A stretch of 64,000 nt of DNA from Eubacterium sp. (GTDB taxonomy: Bacteria > Bacillota > Clostridia > Oscillospirales > Acutalibacteraceae): the NCBI GenBank assembly GCA_017450645.1, contig JAFSTE010000012.1:1-64000 (forward strand), given 5' to 3'. The position numbers were made by a program, and so were the translations under genes. Below, in pieces: positions 27,932 to 39,800 of the stretch. The notes beneath the pieces were generated by a model. That model was not told the origin of the DNA. It worked only from the letters and a program-made list of their open reading frames with translations, and did no database searches. Position 1 is the stretch's first letter; each line of letters starts with the position of its first letter.

Positions 27932-29830
27932 ATGGCTCAGGTAAAACACGAATACCAGCTGCCCATATATTTGTTCCACGACGGCACAAATTATAAGGCA
28001 TATGAGTTCTTCGGAGTTCATAAGATTAAAGAGAACACCTATGCTTTCAGGGTGTGGGCGCCTAACGCTGATGGCGTCAGCGTTGTAGGCGATTTTAACG
28101 GCTGGGACGAAAACGCACACCGCTGTCTGCCTGTTTCCCCCGGTATATGGGAAGCTATTATTGAAAATGTAAATGTCTACGACTGCTACAAATACGCAAT
28201 CAAGGCAAAAGACGGACGCACGCTTATGAAGGCAGACCCCTATGCAGTGCATCAGGAGACGCGTCCCGCTACCGGCTCAAAGGTTTATGAGCTCGACAAT
28301 TTCAAGTGGCACGACAAAAAATGGCAAAATGACAAGAACAGCAATTCAGCTCTTGAAAAGCCTGTTAATATCTATGAAATTCATTTCGGCTCCTGGAAGC
28401 AGCACGAGGACGGCAATTTCCTGACATACAGAGAAATGGCTGACGAGCTTGTGCCGTATGTAAAGGAGATGGGATACACCCATATAGAGATGATGCCGAT
28501 AACGGAGTACCCGTTTGACGGCTCGTGGGGTTATCAGGTTACGGGTTACTTCGCTGCTACATCTCGCTACGGCGTACCCGAGGATTTGATGTACTTTATT
28601 GACACCTGTCATAAGAACAACATCGGCGTAATTCTCGACTGGGTACCCGCTCACTTCCCCAAGGACGCGCACGGTCTTTACGAATTTGACGGTCAGTGCT
28701 GTTACGAATACACCGACCTGAAAAAAGGTGAGCACAAGGAATGGGGCACACGCGTATTTGACTACGCTAAAAAAGAGGTTCAGTCCTTCCTGATTTCCTC
28801 GGCTATGTTCTGGGTAGAAAAGTTCCACTTTGACGGACTTCGCGTTGACGCGGTTGCGTCTATGCTCTACCTCGACTACGGACGCGAGAACGGACAGTGG
28901 TCGCCTAACAAAAACGGCGGACGCGAAAACCTCGAGGCTGTTGAGTTCTTCCAGAAGCTCAACTCCGCTATGTTTAAGGAATGTCCGGGCGTTATGATGA
29001 TTGCCGAGGAGTCAACGGCATGGCCTATGATTACTATGCCGCCCGATATCGGAGGACTCGGATTTAACTTTAAGTGGAACATGGGCTGGATGAACGATAT
29101 GCTTCGTTACACATCTATGGACCCGCTTTTCAGAAAAGGTAATCACAACTGTATAACCTTCAGCTTCTTCTACGCATTTTCCGAGAACTTTATCTTACCT
29201 ATCAGCCACGACGAAGTGGTACACGGTAAGGCAAGCCTTCTTAATAAAATGCCCGGTGACTACGATATGAAGTTCGACGGTATGAGGCTGTTCCTTGCAT
29301 ATATGTTTGCACACCCCGGAAAGAAGCTGCTGTTTATGGGTAGCGAGTTCGGTCAGTTTATCGAATGGAACTACAAGCAGGGGCTCGACTGGGTACTTCT
29401 GGATTACGAAAAGCACGCTAAACTTAAGGAGTTTACCAAGACGCTTAACCAGTTCTACAAGTCTCACAGCGAGCTTTGGGAGATTGACTACTCCTGGGAG
29501 GGCTTCCAGTGGATTTCGAGCGAGGATAACTGCAACAGCGTTATCGCATTCAGAAGAATGAACAAAAAGGGCGAGGATGTTATCGCGGTATTCAACTGGA
29601 CACCAAACAGCTTTGAAAGCTACAAAATCGGCGTTCCCGACAAGGGCAAGTACAAGGTTGTGCTTGATACCTCGCTTGAGAAATTCGGCGGTAACAAGGC
29701 AAGGCTTTCGGGCACTTACAAAACTGTTAACGAACCTATTCACGGTATGGAGCAGCATATCGACATTAAGCTTCCGGGCTTGTCGGCACTGTATCTGAAA
29801 AAGGTTGAAGAAAAAAAGAAAACAAAATAA
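27932..29830 (+). CDS. glgB: 1,4-alpha-glucan branching enzyme
   Basis: The 632-residue GH13 enzyme has an N-terminal CBM48 domain (about 25-125, FRVWAPNADGVSVVGDFNGW), the TIM barrel with nucleophile D306 in LRVDAVASM and acid/base E359 in IAEEST, the region HDEVVHGK, and a C-terminal beta domain. It introduces alpha-1,6 branches in glycogen. The start is ATG 27932 after AAGGAG; an upstream in-frame start at 27896 has no binding site. It leads the operon glgB-glgC-glgD-glgA, all spaced closely and on the same strand. Confidence 0.97.
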   Translation: MAQVKHEYQLPIYLFHDGTNYKAYEFFGVHKIKENTYAFRVWAPNADGVSVVGDFNGWDENAHRCLPVSPGIWEAIIENVNVYDCYKYAIKAKDGRTLMKADPYAVHQETRPATGSKVYELDNFKWHDKKWQNDKNSNSALEKPVNIYEIHFGSWKQHEDGNFLTYREMADELVPYVKEMGYTHIEMMPITEYPFDGSWGYQVTGYFAATSRYGVPEDLMYFIDTCHKNNIGVILDWVPAHFPKDAHGLYEFDGQCCYEYTDLKKGEHKEWGTRVFDYAKKEVQSFLISSAMFWVEKFHFDGLRVDAVASMLYLDYGRENGQWSPNKNGGRENLEAVEFFQKLNSAMFKECPGVMMIAEESTAWPMITMPPDIGGLGFNFKWNMGWMNDMLRYTSMDPLFRKGNHNCITFSFFYAFSENFILPISHDEVVHGKASLLNKMPGDYDMKFDGMRLFLAYMFAHPGKKLLFMGSEFGQFIEWNYKQGLDWVLLDYEKHAKLKEFTKTLNQFYKSHSELWEIDYSWEGFQWISSEDNCNSVIAFRRMNKKGEDVIAVFNWTPNSFESYKIGVPDKGKYKVVLDTSLEKFGGNKARLSGTYKTVNEPIHGMEQHIDIKLPGLSALYLKKVEEKKKTK

Positions 29831-29857
29831 ACCCATATATAAATACGGAGGATTAAT

Positions 29858-31066
29858 ATGAAACACAAGACAGATGTTGTAGCAATGCTGCTTGCAGGCG
29901 GACAGGGCAGTAGGCTCGGTGTTCTTACAAAAAGCATTGCTAAACCGGCAGTTCCGTACGGAGGTAATTATCGTATTATCGACTTCCCTCTTTCAAACTG
30001 CGTTAACAGCGGTATTTACACAGTAGGTGTTCTTACCCAGTACCAGCCGTTAGTATTAAACGACTATCTCGGCAACGGTCAGCCCTGGGACCTCGACAGA
30101 ATTAACGGCGGCGTGCATGTGCTTTCGCCTTACGAGGCTATCGGCGGCGCTGAGTGGTACAAGGGTACTGCAAACGCTATTTATCAGAATATCGCATTTA
30201 TCGAAAAATATGACCCTGAGTATGTAGTTATCCTTTCAGGTGACCATATTTACAAGATGAATTATGCTAAAATGATTGACTTCCACAAAAAGAACAACGC
30301 TGACTGCACAATCGCAGTGCTCGAGGTTCCGTGGGAGGAGGCTTCTCGCTTCGGTATCCTCGCAACAGACGAGAACGACAAGATTTACGAGTTTGCTGAG
30401 AAACCGGCTGAGCCTAAGTCAAACAAGGCTTCTATGGGCGTTTATGTATTCTCCTGGGACAAGCTTCGCAAGTATCTTATCGAGGACGAGGCTAATCCGG
30501 ATTCAAGCAACGATTTCGGTAAAAACATTATTCCGATGATGCTTAACGACGACCAGAGAATGTTCGCATTCCCGTTCAAGGGCTACTGGAAGGATGTAGG
30601 TACTATTGATTCCCTTTGGGAAGCAAACCTTGACATCATTAATCCTAATGTTGACCTTGACCTTTCGGATAAGACATGGAAGGTTTATTCACGCAATCCG
30701 ATGGCGCCGCCGCACTACATCGGTCCCGACGCACTTATTGAGAATTCCTCAATCGGCGAAGGATGCGAGATTGACGGCAGCGTTGACTACTCGGTAGTAT
30801 CACCAAACGTTATTATCGAAGAGGGCGCAGAGGTTAAGTTCTCTGTTGTTATGCCGGGCGCAGTAATTAAAGAGGGCGCAAAGGTTTATTACTCAATTAT
30901 TGCAGAGGACGCAGTTATTGAGAAAAACGCACAAATCGGCGAAATCCCCGAACAGCTCGAAAACAGTGAGGACTGGGGAATTGCCGTTATCGGCTCAGGC
31001 GCAACAATTACCGAGGGTAAAAAGATTGCACCTAAAGATATGATTGCATCAGGAGAGGAGGTATAA
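29858..31066 (+). CDS. glgC: Glucose-1-phosphate adenylyltransferase, catalytic subunit
   Basis: The 402-residue protein has the nucleotidyltransferase signature [20 protein letters not shown] near the N-terminus, the substrate-binding [10 protein letters not shown] and [15 protein letters not shown], and a C-terminal left-handed beta-helix. It makes ADP-glucose from ATP and glucose-1-phosphate, the committed step to glycogen. CGGAGG precedes the ATG. GlgD follows four bases after its stop, and in Firmicutes the two form a heterotetramer in which GlgC is catalytic. Confidence 0.96.
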   Translation: MKHKTDVVAMLLAGGQGSRLGVLTKSIAKPAVPYGGNYRIIDFPLSNCVNSGIYTVGVLTQYQPLVLNDYLGNGQPWDLDRINGGVHVLSPYEAIGGAEWYKGTANAIYQNIAFIEKYDPEYVVILSGDHIYKMNYAKMIDFHKKNNADCTIAVLEVPWEEASRFGILATDENDKIYEFAEKPAEPKSNKASMGVYVFSWDKLRKYLIEDEANPDSSNDFGKNIIPMMLNDDQRMFAFPFKGYWKDVGTIDSLWEANLDIINPNVDLDLSDKTWKVYSRNPMAPPHYIGPDALIENSSIGEGCEIDGSVDYSVVSPNVIIEEGAEVKFSVVMPGAVIKEGAKVYYSIIAEDAVIEKNAQIGEIPEQLENSEDWGIAVIGSGATITEGKKIAPKDMIASGEEV

Positions 31067-31070
31067 GATA

Positions 31071-32195
31071 ATGAACGGAAAAAAAGTTCTTGGTATGATT
31101 TTTGCTAACATTCACGAGGAATCGCTTGATTCACTTACCGATATGAGAACGATGGGCTCTGTTCCGTTTTGTTCGCGTTACCGTTTAATCGACTTCCCGC
31201 TTTCTAATATGGTCGAGAGTCAGATAGCTAAGGTAGGCGTTGTTACAAACGCAAACTTTAATTCGCTTATGGACCACATCGGCACCGGTAAGCCGTGGGA
31301 TTTGTCAAGAAAAAATGACGGTCTTTACCTTCTTCCGCCGTATTCGCTTAATTCCACTACAATGTGGGGCAACAGAGTTGACGCAATTTACGGCAATATG
31401 GGCTTCCTTGACCAGTCGATGCAGGAATATGTTCTTATGAGCGACTGCTACAATGTAATGAACATAGACTACGAAAAGGTATTTGAAGCGCACGAAAACA
31501 GCGGCGCTGCAGTTACAATCGTAGGCGTTAAGGGTAAAAAACCGGCTAACTTCAGCTCGGTACTCGTATTTAACGATGTGGACGAAAACGGTAAGATTAT
31601 CGACGCCGCTATCGACCCCGATACAGACGACGAGGTATTCTATTCCTGTAACATTATTCTTATTAAGAAGTACCTCCTTCAGACGCTTATTACAACAGCT
31701 CATTCAAAGAACGAGGTTTCGTTCCAGAGAAGTATTCTTATGAACTGCATTAAGTCGGGCAAGGCTTACGCTTACGATGCAAGCGACTGCTTTGTAGGTA
31801 CTATCGACAGCGTTCAGAGCTATTATGATATTTCTATGAGCCTTCTTAACAAGGATACAAAGAATAAGCTCTTTGCTGACAACAGACCGATTTATACTAA
31901 AGAGCGCGACGATATGCCCGCTCTTTACGGACCTGAATCAAAGATTAAGAACTCGCTTGTTGCTGACGGCTGCGAGATTAAGGGTACTGTAGAAAACTGC
32001 ATCCTGTTCAAGGGCGTTAAGATTGAGGAAGGCGCAGTAGTTAAGAACTCGATTCTTATGCAGGATACCGTTATAGGCGAGAACACTAAGGCAAGCTATA
32101 TTATCGCCGATAAGAATGTAAATATTAAATCCGGCGTTGAGCTTTCGGGAGCTGCAAACTTCCCTGTCAGCCTTAGCAAGGACACACGCATTTAG
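31071..32195 (+). CDS. glgD: ADP-glucose pyrophosphorylase regulatory subunit
   Basis: The 374-residue paralogue of GlgC keeps the fold (RYRLIDFPLSNMVES, then a beta-helix near the end) but lacks the GGxGxRL nucleotide loop; the equivalent place reads FANIHEESLDSLTDMR. GlgD proteins of this kind stimulate or stabilise GlgC. The start is ATG 31071 after GGAGAGGAGG; an upstream in-frame start at 31044 lies within glgC. Its stop codon is part of a structured inverted repeat that separates it from glgA. Confidence 0.93.
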   Translation: MNGKKVLGMIFANIHEESLDSLTDMRTMGSVPFCSRYRLIDFPLSNMVESQIAKVGVVTNANFNSLMDHIGTGKPWDLSRKNDGLYLLPPYSLNSTTMWGNRVDAIYGNMGFLDQSMQEYVLMSDCYNVMNIDYEKVFEAHENSGAAVTIVGVKGKKPANFSSVLVFNDVDENGKIIDAAIDPDTDDEVFYSCNIILIKKYLLQTLITTAHSKNEVSFQRSILMNCIKSGKAYAYDASDCFVGTIDSVQSYYDISMSLLNKDTKNKLFADNRPIYTKERDDMPALYGPESKIKNSLVADGCEIKGTVENCILFKGVKIEEGAVVKNSILMQDTVIGENTKASYIIADKNVNIKSGVELSGAANFPVSLSKDTRI

Positions 32196-32268
32196 GCAGA
32201 GCAAAAACGCAGAGATAAGACAAATCTGCCATTTAAAACCGGTTTCGAATTCGTCTTACTCTGCCTAA
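32192..32268 (+). repeat. Structured inverted repeat between glgD and glgA
   Basis: TTAGGCAGAG at 32192-32201 is perfectly repeated in inverse at 32259-32268, and TAAGAC (32216-32221) pairs with GTCTTA (32253-32258), leaving a 14-base bulge on the left. The loop holds AAACCGGTTT, itself palindromic. The left end contains the glgD stop codon and the right end lies just before the glgA ribosome binding site. No T run follows, so it is more likely an mRNA stability or processing structure, or a MITE-like insertion, than a terminator. Confidence 0.7.
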
Positions 32269-32284
32269 CTAAAAGGAGATTAAT

Positions 32285-33712
32285 ATGAAAGTATTATATG
32301 TAGCCTCTGAGGCGCTGCCGTTCATGGCATCGGGCGGACTCGGCGATGTAGCGGGTTCACTACCTATAGCACTCAGAAAGCGTCTTATCGGCTGCCGCGT
32401 TGTAATGCCGCTTTATGATTCGATAAAGCAGGAATACAAGGACAAGATGAAGTTTATTACTTCGATATCAGTACCTGTATCGTGGAGAAGGCAGTACTGC
32501 GGTATTTTCGAGGCAAAGCATAACGGAGTAATCTATTACTTCCTTGACAATCAATACTATTTTAAGCGTGACGGAATTTACGGCCACTACGACGACGCAG
32601 AGAGATTTGCATTTTTCGCAAGGGCTGTGCTCGAGATAATTCCTCACCTCGGCTGGAAGCCTGACATTATTCACTGTAACGACTGGCAGAGCGCGCTTAC
32701 GCCGCTTTACTACAGCTGCTACTATGCTAATCAGATGGGATACGAAAACATTAAAACCGTTTTCACAATCCACAATATTCAGTATCAGGGCAAATACGGC
32801 GACGAGCTGTTAAACGATGTACTCGGGATTGCACCCGAGCACAATAACCTTATTCTTTACGACGGACTTGTTAACTTTATGAAGGCAGGTATCGAGTGTG
32901 CTAATAAGGTTACAACCGTATCCCCTACCTATGCTAAAGAAATCCTTGACCCGTGGTTCAGCCACGGACTCGACCCGATACTCAACCAGAGAAGCTGGAA
33001 GCTTTGCGGTATATTAAACGGTATCGACACCGAAAACTACAACCCCGAAACCGACAAGAATATTGCCGCTAACTACAGCGCTAAGAACTTCGAAAAAGCA
33101 AAGGCCGAAAACAAAAAGGCTCTGCAAGAGGAAATGGGTATGGCTGTAAGGGCTGATGTTCCGCTTATCGGTATCGTTAGCCGTCTTGCAGGTCACAAGG
33201 GCTTTGACCTTATGAAAGAGGTACTCGAAAAGAGCCTTTGGGAAAGAGATGTTCAGTATGTTGTACTCGGTTCAGGCGAGTGGCAGTATGAGAGCTTTTT
33301 CAGAGAGCTTCACGACAAGTATCCGGACAAGGTTGGCATTTGCATCGGCTTCGTTCCCGAGCTTGCACGCAGGATTTACGCGGGCTCAGACTTATTCTTA
33401 ATGCCAAGTAAGAGCGAGCCCTGCGGTCTTTCGCAGATGGTATCGCTTCGCTACGGAACACTTCCGATTGTTCGCGAGACAGGCGGTCTTAAGGACTCAA
33501 TCACCGATTGCGGTGACGGCGAGGGCAACGGCTTTACATTCCAGACATACGACGCTTACGATATGCTCGGCGCTATTTACAGAGGCGTTGAGGCATATGC
33601 TGACAAGGCTAACTGGAAAGTTCTTGTTAAGCGTGCGCTCGAGTGCGATATGTCGTGGGGCAAGAGCGCTAACGAATACATTAAGATGTACAAGGCGCTT
33701 ATTAAAGAGTAG
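32285..33712 (+). CDS. glgA: Glycogen synthase (ADP-glucose)
   Basis: The 475-residue GT5 enzyme has the ADP-glucose loop ASGGLGDVAGSLP near residue 16 (the family's KTGGL variant), NDWQSALTP in the N-terminal Rossmann domain, and PSKSEPCGLSQMVSLRYG in the C-terminal domain with the catalytic glutamate. It extends alpha-1,4 glucan chains. AAAGGAG precedes the ATG. It closes the glg operon; no glycogen phosphorylase gene is present in the window. Confidence 0.96.
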   Translation: MKVLYVASEALPFMASGGLGDVAGSLPIALRKRLIGCRVVMPLYDSIKQEYKDKMKFITSISVPVSWRRQYCGIFEAKHNGVIYYFLDNQYYFKRDGIYGHYDDAERFAFFARAVLEIIPHLGWKPDIIHCNDWQSALTPLYYSCYYANQMGYENIKTVFTIHNIQYQGKYGDELLNDVLGIAPEHNNLILYDGLVNFMKAGIECANKVTTVSPTYAKEILDPWFSHGLDPILNQRSWKLCGILNGIDTENYNPETDKNIAANYSAKNFEKAKAENKKALQEEMGMAVRADVPLIGIVSRLAGHKGFDLMKEVLEKSLWERDVQYVVLGSGEWQYESFFRELHDKYPDKVGICIGFVPELARRIYAGSDLFLMPSKSEPCGLSQMVSLRYGTLPIVRETGGLKDSITDCGDGEGNGFTFQTYDAYDMLGAIYRGVEAYADKANWKVLVKRALECDMSWGKSANEYIKMYKALIKE

Positions 33713-33743
33713 AAATGTCATTCTTTGACTCCCATATTATAAG

Positions 33744-33778
33744 ACAAGGGCAGGTTAAAACCTGTCCTTGTTTTTTTA
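33744..33778 (+). terminator. Terminator of the glg operon
   Basis: ACAAGGGCAGGTT and AACCTGTCCTTGT form a long stem with one G-T wobble, followed by eight T residues. Confidence 0.9.
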
Positions 33779-33787
33779 CTATATACA

Positions 33788-33814
33788 AAAGGCAACCGAT
33801 TTCTCGGTTGCCTT
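33788..33814 (-). terminator. Terminator of the tad operon
   Basis: On the minus strand AAGGCAACCG AGAAAT CGGTTGCCTT is followed by TTGTATAT. It lies 14 bases past the stop of the giant protein gene and back to back with the glg terminator. Confidence 0.8.
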
Positions 33815-33827
33815 AGTTGTTTTATAT

Positions 33828-36800
33828 TTACGGTGATTCGCTACCTTCGTCGTCACCCTCACCCTGAGAGGAGGTGCCGGTGTCAGTCAGACCCGGGAAG
33901 AATGGCTGTGCCCATTCGTTAATGTTCGGGTCGGGATTGGTATCATAACCGTACATATAGATGTCGTCAATCTTTTCGCCCCTATGGCTCTCGTACTCGC
34001 GTTCGGATACAAGGTAAACCTTTTTAGCACAAGCGATATGAAGGTCCATCTTGCTCCAGTTTTCGAAGCGGTGTACATTGATATAGAAGGTATTGATTGA
34101 TACCGTATGACCTACAACGCTACCGTAGTAGTTGTAAGCAAAGCCGTCAAGGTCACAGTGTCCCGCAGGTGCGTAGAACAGTGCGCCTAAGTAACCCTTT
34201 AGTGCGTAGTAATTAATATCACCCTGATATGATGCGAATGCGTTTGGAAGTACCTTAGCATCGGTCATATTAGTTTCGGAGGTGTCGGATGCAAAGTTCA
34301 GATTTCTGAAGTTTACATCGCCTCTGTTAGCAACGAAGTATGTTGTACGTATTCTTGCTGTAGTAGCGATATTAATCTCGTTATTTGCATAGATTACTAT
34401 CGGCTTCGGATTAGTCCTGCTCTGGGTTTCGTCGTATGAGTCGAAGCCCTTATAGCTCTTAGTGCTGCTGAGGCCGAGGTTACCCTTAATCGACTCCCAG
34501 AAGTTGCTCAAAGAGCTTGTATCGAACTGAAGGGTGTACATAGGTGCCCAGCAGTCGAAGTCGTGACCCATAAATACGAGCGAGCCTTTTCTCATAACCG
34601 TCTGACCGAATATCATCGTGTCATAGGTACCGAAGATTGATGTATTCTTATTCATAGTGAGCTGACCTAAGGAGTAGATACTACCTGTCTTAGGTGTTAC
34701 AGCCTGGCTTACAGAGTGCATCGCCGACTGCATAGTATCAACAAATCTGCTCCAGAGTGTTGCATCCCAGCCTTCCTCGTGCTGATACTCAGTTGTATGG
34801 AAGGTCGGATGTCCGAATACTTCGGGAAGCACCCACATATCCGAATTATGTCTTAGCGTGATATGCTCAAGCGATACTACATAACCGCCGCTGACAACTC
34901 TCGAATAAGCGTACTCACGGATATAGCTTGTAAGCGTTACGATGTTACCGCCGATGTAGAACTCAGCGCCTACAGCCCTGTCGGTTTCGTCCTTGCCGAG
35001 CTCGCTTTCCTCGTTGACCATAAGGTCGTCAGTACCCTCGTCGTAGTCAGAGCCTTCGTTTTGGTTATCGTTGCCTGCGTTGCCGCTTTCGCCGCCATCC
35101 TCACGCTCGTTATCGTCACCGTTATTGTAGTTAAACTCACTACCGTCGGTGGTAGAGCCGTTATCGTCGATAGGACGGTTCATAGCGTCGCCGATTTCGT
35201 TAAGATAATCAGCCATCTTAGCTTTCTTGATGCCGCGATAGAAGTTCTCGTCATACTTACCAAGCTCGATATAGCTTGTAGCCTGAAGGTTACCGCCTAC
35301 ATAAACCGTAGTCTGGTCACGCAGCTTCATAGTAGAAAGCGTTGCGGTCATATTATCGTGAACATAAACTTCTGAATAAGCACCGACATCTATTGAGGTC
35401 ATCGCCTTCATTTCGCCGCCGACAAACAGGTTAGCGTCGTGGCGAAGCGTGATATATCCGTTAACAAGGTTACTTGCCTTCATATCACCGCCGACTCTTA
35501 CGCTCGTAGAAGCGTAAATCTTGGTGTATTTGCTGGAGGTAAGATTCTTCTTAACATACATATATCCGGCGTTAGAGAACTGATACTTAGCAAGGGTTTC
35601 GCCCTCTTCCCTATATGCACTCTCGAGTGCCTGGGTAGCGTCCTTATTACCCTCGGTAAGCGACTTACCAACCTCAAGGTAATCGTCAGCCTCAAAGTTA
35701 CCGTAGATATATGTCTTAGTCATATCACGGATTTTAGCAGTGTCGCGGGCGTACATATTGCCGCCGACAACCATCTTAGAGCAGATATTAATATCAAGCG
35801 CCTGATATACCAAAAGTGTAAAGTTATTTTTATCTTCGGTATCGCTGTCGTCAATTCTGTTGCTAAGCCAGTTTCTCTGCTGGGTTGAAACGTCAGGACC
35901 GTATGCGTTTACGTCATCTCTGTCAGAATCGTTTTCGTTTTTAGCACGGATTTGCCACTTGATTCTCTTAGAAGAGCCGCTGCCCTCAAAGATAGAGTCG
36001 TTACCCTTAACAATCATAGCGACGTTTTGCTTTAAGTACAACTTAGTCGGGCAGTAGAAGTTGCCCTCTACATAGATATTGGTATTTGACTGAATATCTG
36101 TATCTCTTGAGCCGTCCCATGGAATATTATCCGTACCGTACTTAAGCTTTTTACCTGTTGGGTTAGCATACAGGCTACCGCCGACGTATAGGTAAGCAGA
36201 CCTGAATACCTTGCTTTCGTCATCAAAGCCAAGCTCGTTGGTATCGTAAGAATAGTTACTACCCTTATAGCTTCTAAGACCCGAGCCTGCATATTCGTGG
36301 TCCTCGCAGAAGGTTACGCAGCCCCAGTCGTTAATAGCAAACCACTCGTTAAGCTTAAGCGCTCTCTTAGAACGGAAGTCGCCGCCGGTTGCAAAAATAC
36401 TGTTTTTACCGGTTGCAACACCACCGCCGCCGAAGAAGTCGCCGCCGACAAATGTGGTTGAATTATTATGGAAATAACCTGCAACTTTGTAGTAATCGTT
36501 ATCTTTGTTTGTGAATATCTTAAAGTCGTTGCCTGTGTAAATTGTACCTGCGTTATATACAGAACCCGCATTACCTGCAGACTCAGACGTACCAAGCTTA
36601 AGCGTGCCGCCTACATACAGCGTTGCATCTTTTACAGTGTTCCACTCTGCTTCGTTTTCAGACCTGTTCTTTCTGATACCGTTCATAAGCGAAACGCATC
36701 TGATGTTATCACGGCTTGAGCCTATTCTGTATGTTTTACTGTTGCAGGTTTCAGCGTCGGACTCATCGTTTGTGCAGTCACCGCCGATATAGGTGGTACC

Positions 36801-39800
36801 GTGGTTAAACATACATGAGCCGAAGGTGAACTTGCCGCCGCAGCTGAATACACCGCCCGGCATATTGTAGAAGCAGTTTGAGTTAAGGCGGCAATAACCT
36901 GCAATATGCGTATTAGCATATTCGCCGTTAACAATAGTACATTCGATATTGTTAACATCGCCGACCTGTCCCCAACCCTGAACGCTGAGGTCCTTATTAA
37001 TATAGAAGTTACCGTACGAACGCAGGTTACCTCTTAATCTTAACTCGCCGTTCTTTGTGCCGCCGTTCCAAACAAGGAAGCTTGCGCCCTCTTCATTAAG
37101 AATTGTCCAGCTGTTCTGGTCACCGTCGGAGGACGGATAAGAATTTTGGTTAAGTATAAAGTCGCCGAAGATATGGATTTTACCGCGGTTTTCAATAGCC
37201 GAGCCCATAGTAAGATTACCCTTAACGCAAAGTCCGCCGTTTTGAAGTACCTTAACACCGTTTGAGTCAGGCATTGTAACATTACCGCTTACATAGGTAG
37301 TACCCTGCGGCAGGTACATATAGGTATATCTCTTACCAACCTTCTTATCATTGTCGGAAGTGTAGTTATTAACAACAAGGTTAGTATCAATATATACATG
37401 ACCCCAAGCCTCGTAGAAAGTACTATAGGTAAGGTCAACCGCGTTGTGCGTCTTACCGATAAGGTCGCCTGCAAGCGAGCTTTGGTAAATCTTGCCGACA
37501 TATGTTTCGGAATAGTTTGAAGTACCGCCCCAGAAGTTAAACTTAACCTGAGTGTTAAGAATTCTGGTAACATCCGTACCGCCTATGGCATAGAGCTTAC
37601 CGTAGTTTGTATAAGTACAGTTATAAAGGAATATTGTACCCTTTACATACAGTGTAGCATTAGAGTTATCGTTTTCGCCGACCTGAATCGACCTAACCTG
37701 AATGTCGCTGTCTACAACAACAAGACCGGTGTCGCGTACCATAATATACGCATATCTGCCAAGGTGGGTAGCGTCCTTTTCGCCGTACTTATTGTCAGTA
37801 GGCGGCAGGTAAATTGAGCCTGCGGAGTCGAGGTCAAAATAGTCGTCCTCGCTTGTGTTCTCACCGCAGTAAACGAGCGAATTATCGCCGTCTAAATGCG
37901 TTGTAAGGTCGGTAGAGATTGTAACCTTAGGATTGGTAAGCAGATAGGTTTCGGTTATATGAACTCTCTCGTAGCCCGCGACATCCGAACCGCCGTTTGC
38001 GGTAATTGTGTTACAGGTAAGATTACCGTTACACAAAAGCTGTGAAGTGCCGCTTGCATTAACATCGCCCGAGAAAATCATATCGTCGTTATGCGTTGCC
38101 GAATTATTGTCGCGGCTTACAACGATAGCGTTATCCGTAAGAGTTACATTGCTTGCGGAGCTGATACCGTCCGTTACAAACAGCGTTGAAAGGTCAACGG
38201 TAAGGTTTGTGCAGCTCATCGGGTTCTTGTCGATAAGACACTGTGAGTTCTTCATCGAAACTGCGCCCGAAACCTGAAGTGCCGTTTGTGCGCTGTCCTC
38301 GTTCATAACGCGAAGCTGTGAGCCGTCGTTATTGTACTTACCGGGAACATTAGTAAGGGTAAGCGAGTTACAGGTCATCTTCTTGGTTACGATTAACGTT
38401 GCATGCTTAAGTGTAACCGCGCCGCTTACATTAAGATTACCGTCAATGAATACCGCAATATTCGTAAACGTAAGTGATGTCGCACTCTGGTCGCCTGTAA
38501 AGGTTACCTGTCTGAGGTTTGAAAGGTTAGAAGCACCCGATATTACAACCTCGTACGGTGCAATAGCCAATGACTCATCCTCGCAAATAGGCGTAGACCT
38601 TGATTCAAGTGCGAGGTGACAGTTGAATATCGCATTGTTGTAAAGGTTAACCGTTTCGGTAAACTTAGCCTTTGACTGAGCGCAGATTATTGAATTGTTG
38701 TACATCGAAAGTGACCTTCCGGTGAGGTTATACGCCTCGACCTCGGGGTCTGCGTCGATATAAAGCAAATGATTTTGCTCGATAATAATATCCGCATTTG
38801 CAGCCGTAAATGATGTCAGGCAGTATGTAAGTCCGCTGTAATTTGTCGGCGTACCGTCAACCTTAAAGGCTGAATCGGTGCCGAAGTTATAGTTGCCGTA
38901 CATCTTTATTCTCGTTGTGCTCGGGCAGGAAATAGGACCAAATACATATGCCCTACCACCGTTTTCAAACGCGTCGTTACCGCTTGCAGAACAGGTCATA
39001 CCCGTACCTACAAACAGCTGACAACCGCTTTGCTGGTTACATAACTTGTTGAAATTGTTTTTAAACGCATCCTGTGAGCTGCTGTGTCCGTCGCCGAGAA
39101 TACTAATAACCGATGTACCGTTTCCGTGTGTCCAGATACAACACTTTCTGCCTGAATTTGAAGTTGAAAGACAACCGCGGACATAAATTGTACAGGTTTC
39201 CTCAACGTCAAGTGCGTCGTTACCCGACTCGGTAACAGCGTTAACGTCACCGTAAACATAAAGCGTAGCTGCTTTATTATACAACGCATCCTTAGCGGTC
39301 ACTGTACCGGTAACATACATAATTCCACGGTTATCAAGCGACCTGTTGCTGTTACTGCTGTTTTTGCTGTTCATGGTAAATGCGCCGTAGTTAGTGTTGC
39401 CGGAGGAATTGAGTGTACCGATAAGGATAGTACCCCAGTTCTCTGCATAACCAACGGTCATATTGCCGACGCAGTTAATAGTTGCAGTCTCGTTTTTATT
39501 ATAAAGGAATGTATTTGCGCTGATGTTGCCGCCGATTTTAAGCGTGCTACCAGCTTCGTTATTATTAATACCACTTGAGGTTGCTGAAAGCGAGCCCTTG
39601 GCATAAACAGAACGCTTATTAGTAATGCTGCCCGCTTCGATGCTTCCGTTTGAGATAACTGTTGAGCTGTCTTCGATAGTGAAAGCGCCTGAAAGGGTGA
39701 TATTACCGTTTGTCTTAACATCTCCGAGAGAAGTAAGCGAATTTGCGGTAATACTGCTCTTTGCAATAAGTTTTTTGACATCAAGATTAGCGCTGCCTGT

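Noticed and set aside
34863-35375. Plus-strand reading frame inside the giant tad-linked gene
   Set aside because: Composition follows from the repetitive coding strand opposite; no ribosome binding site or promoter, and similar open frames occur all along the giant gene.
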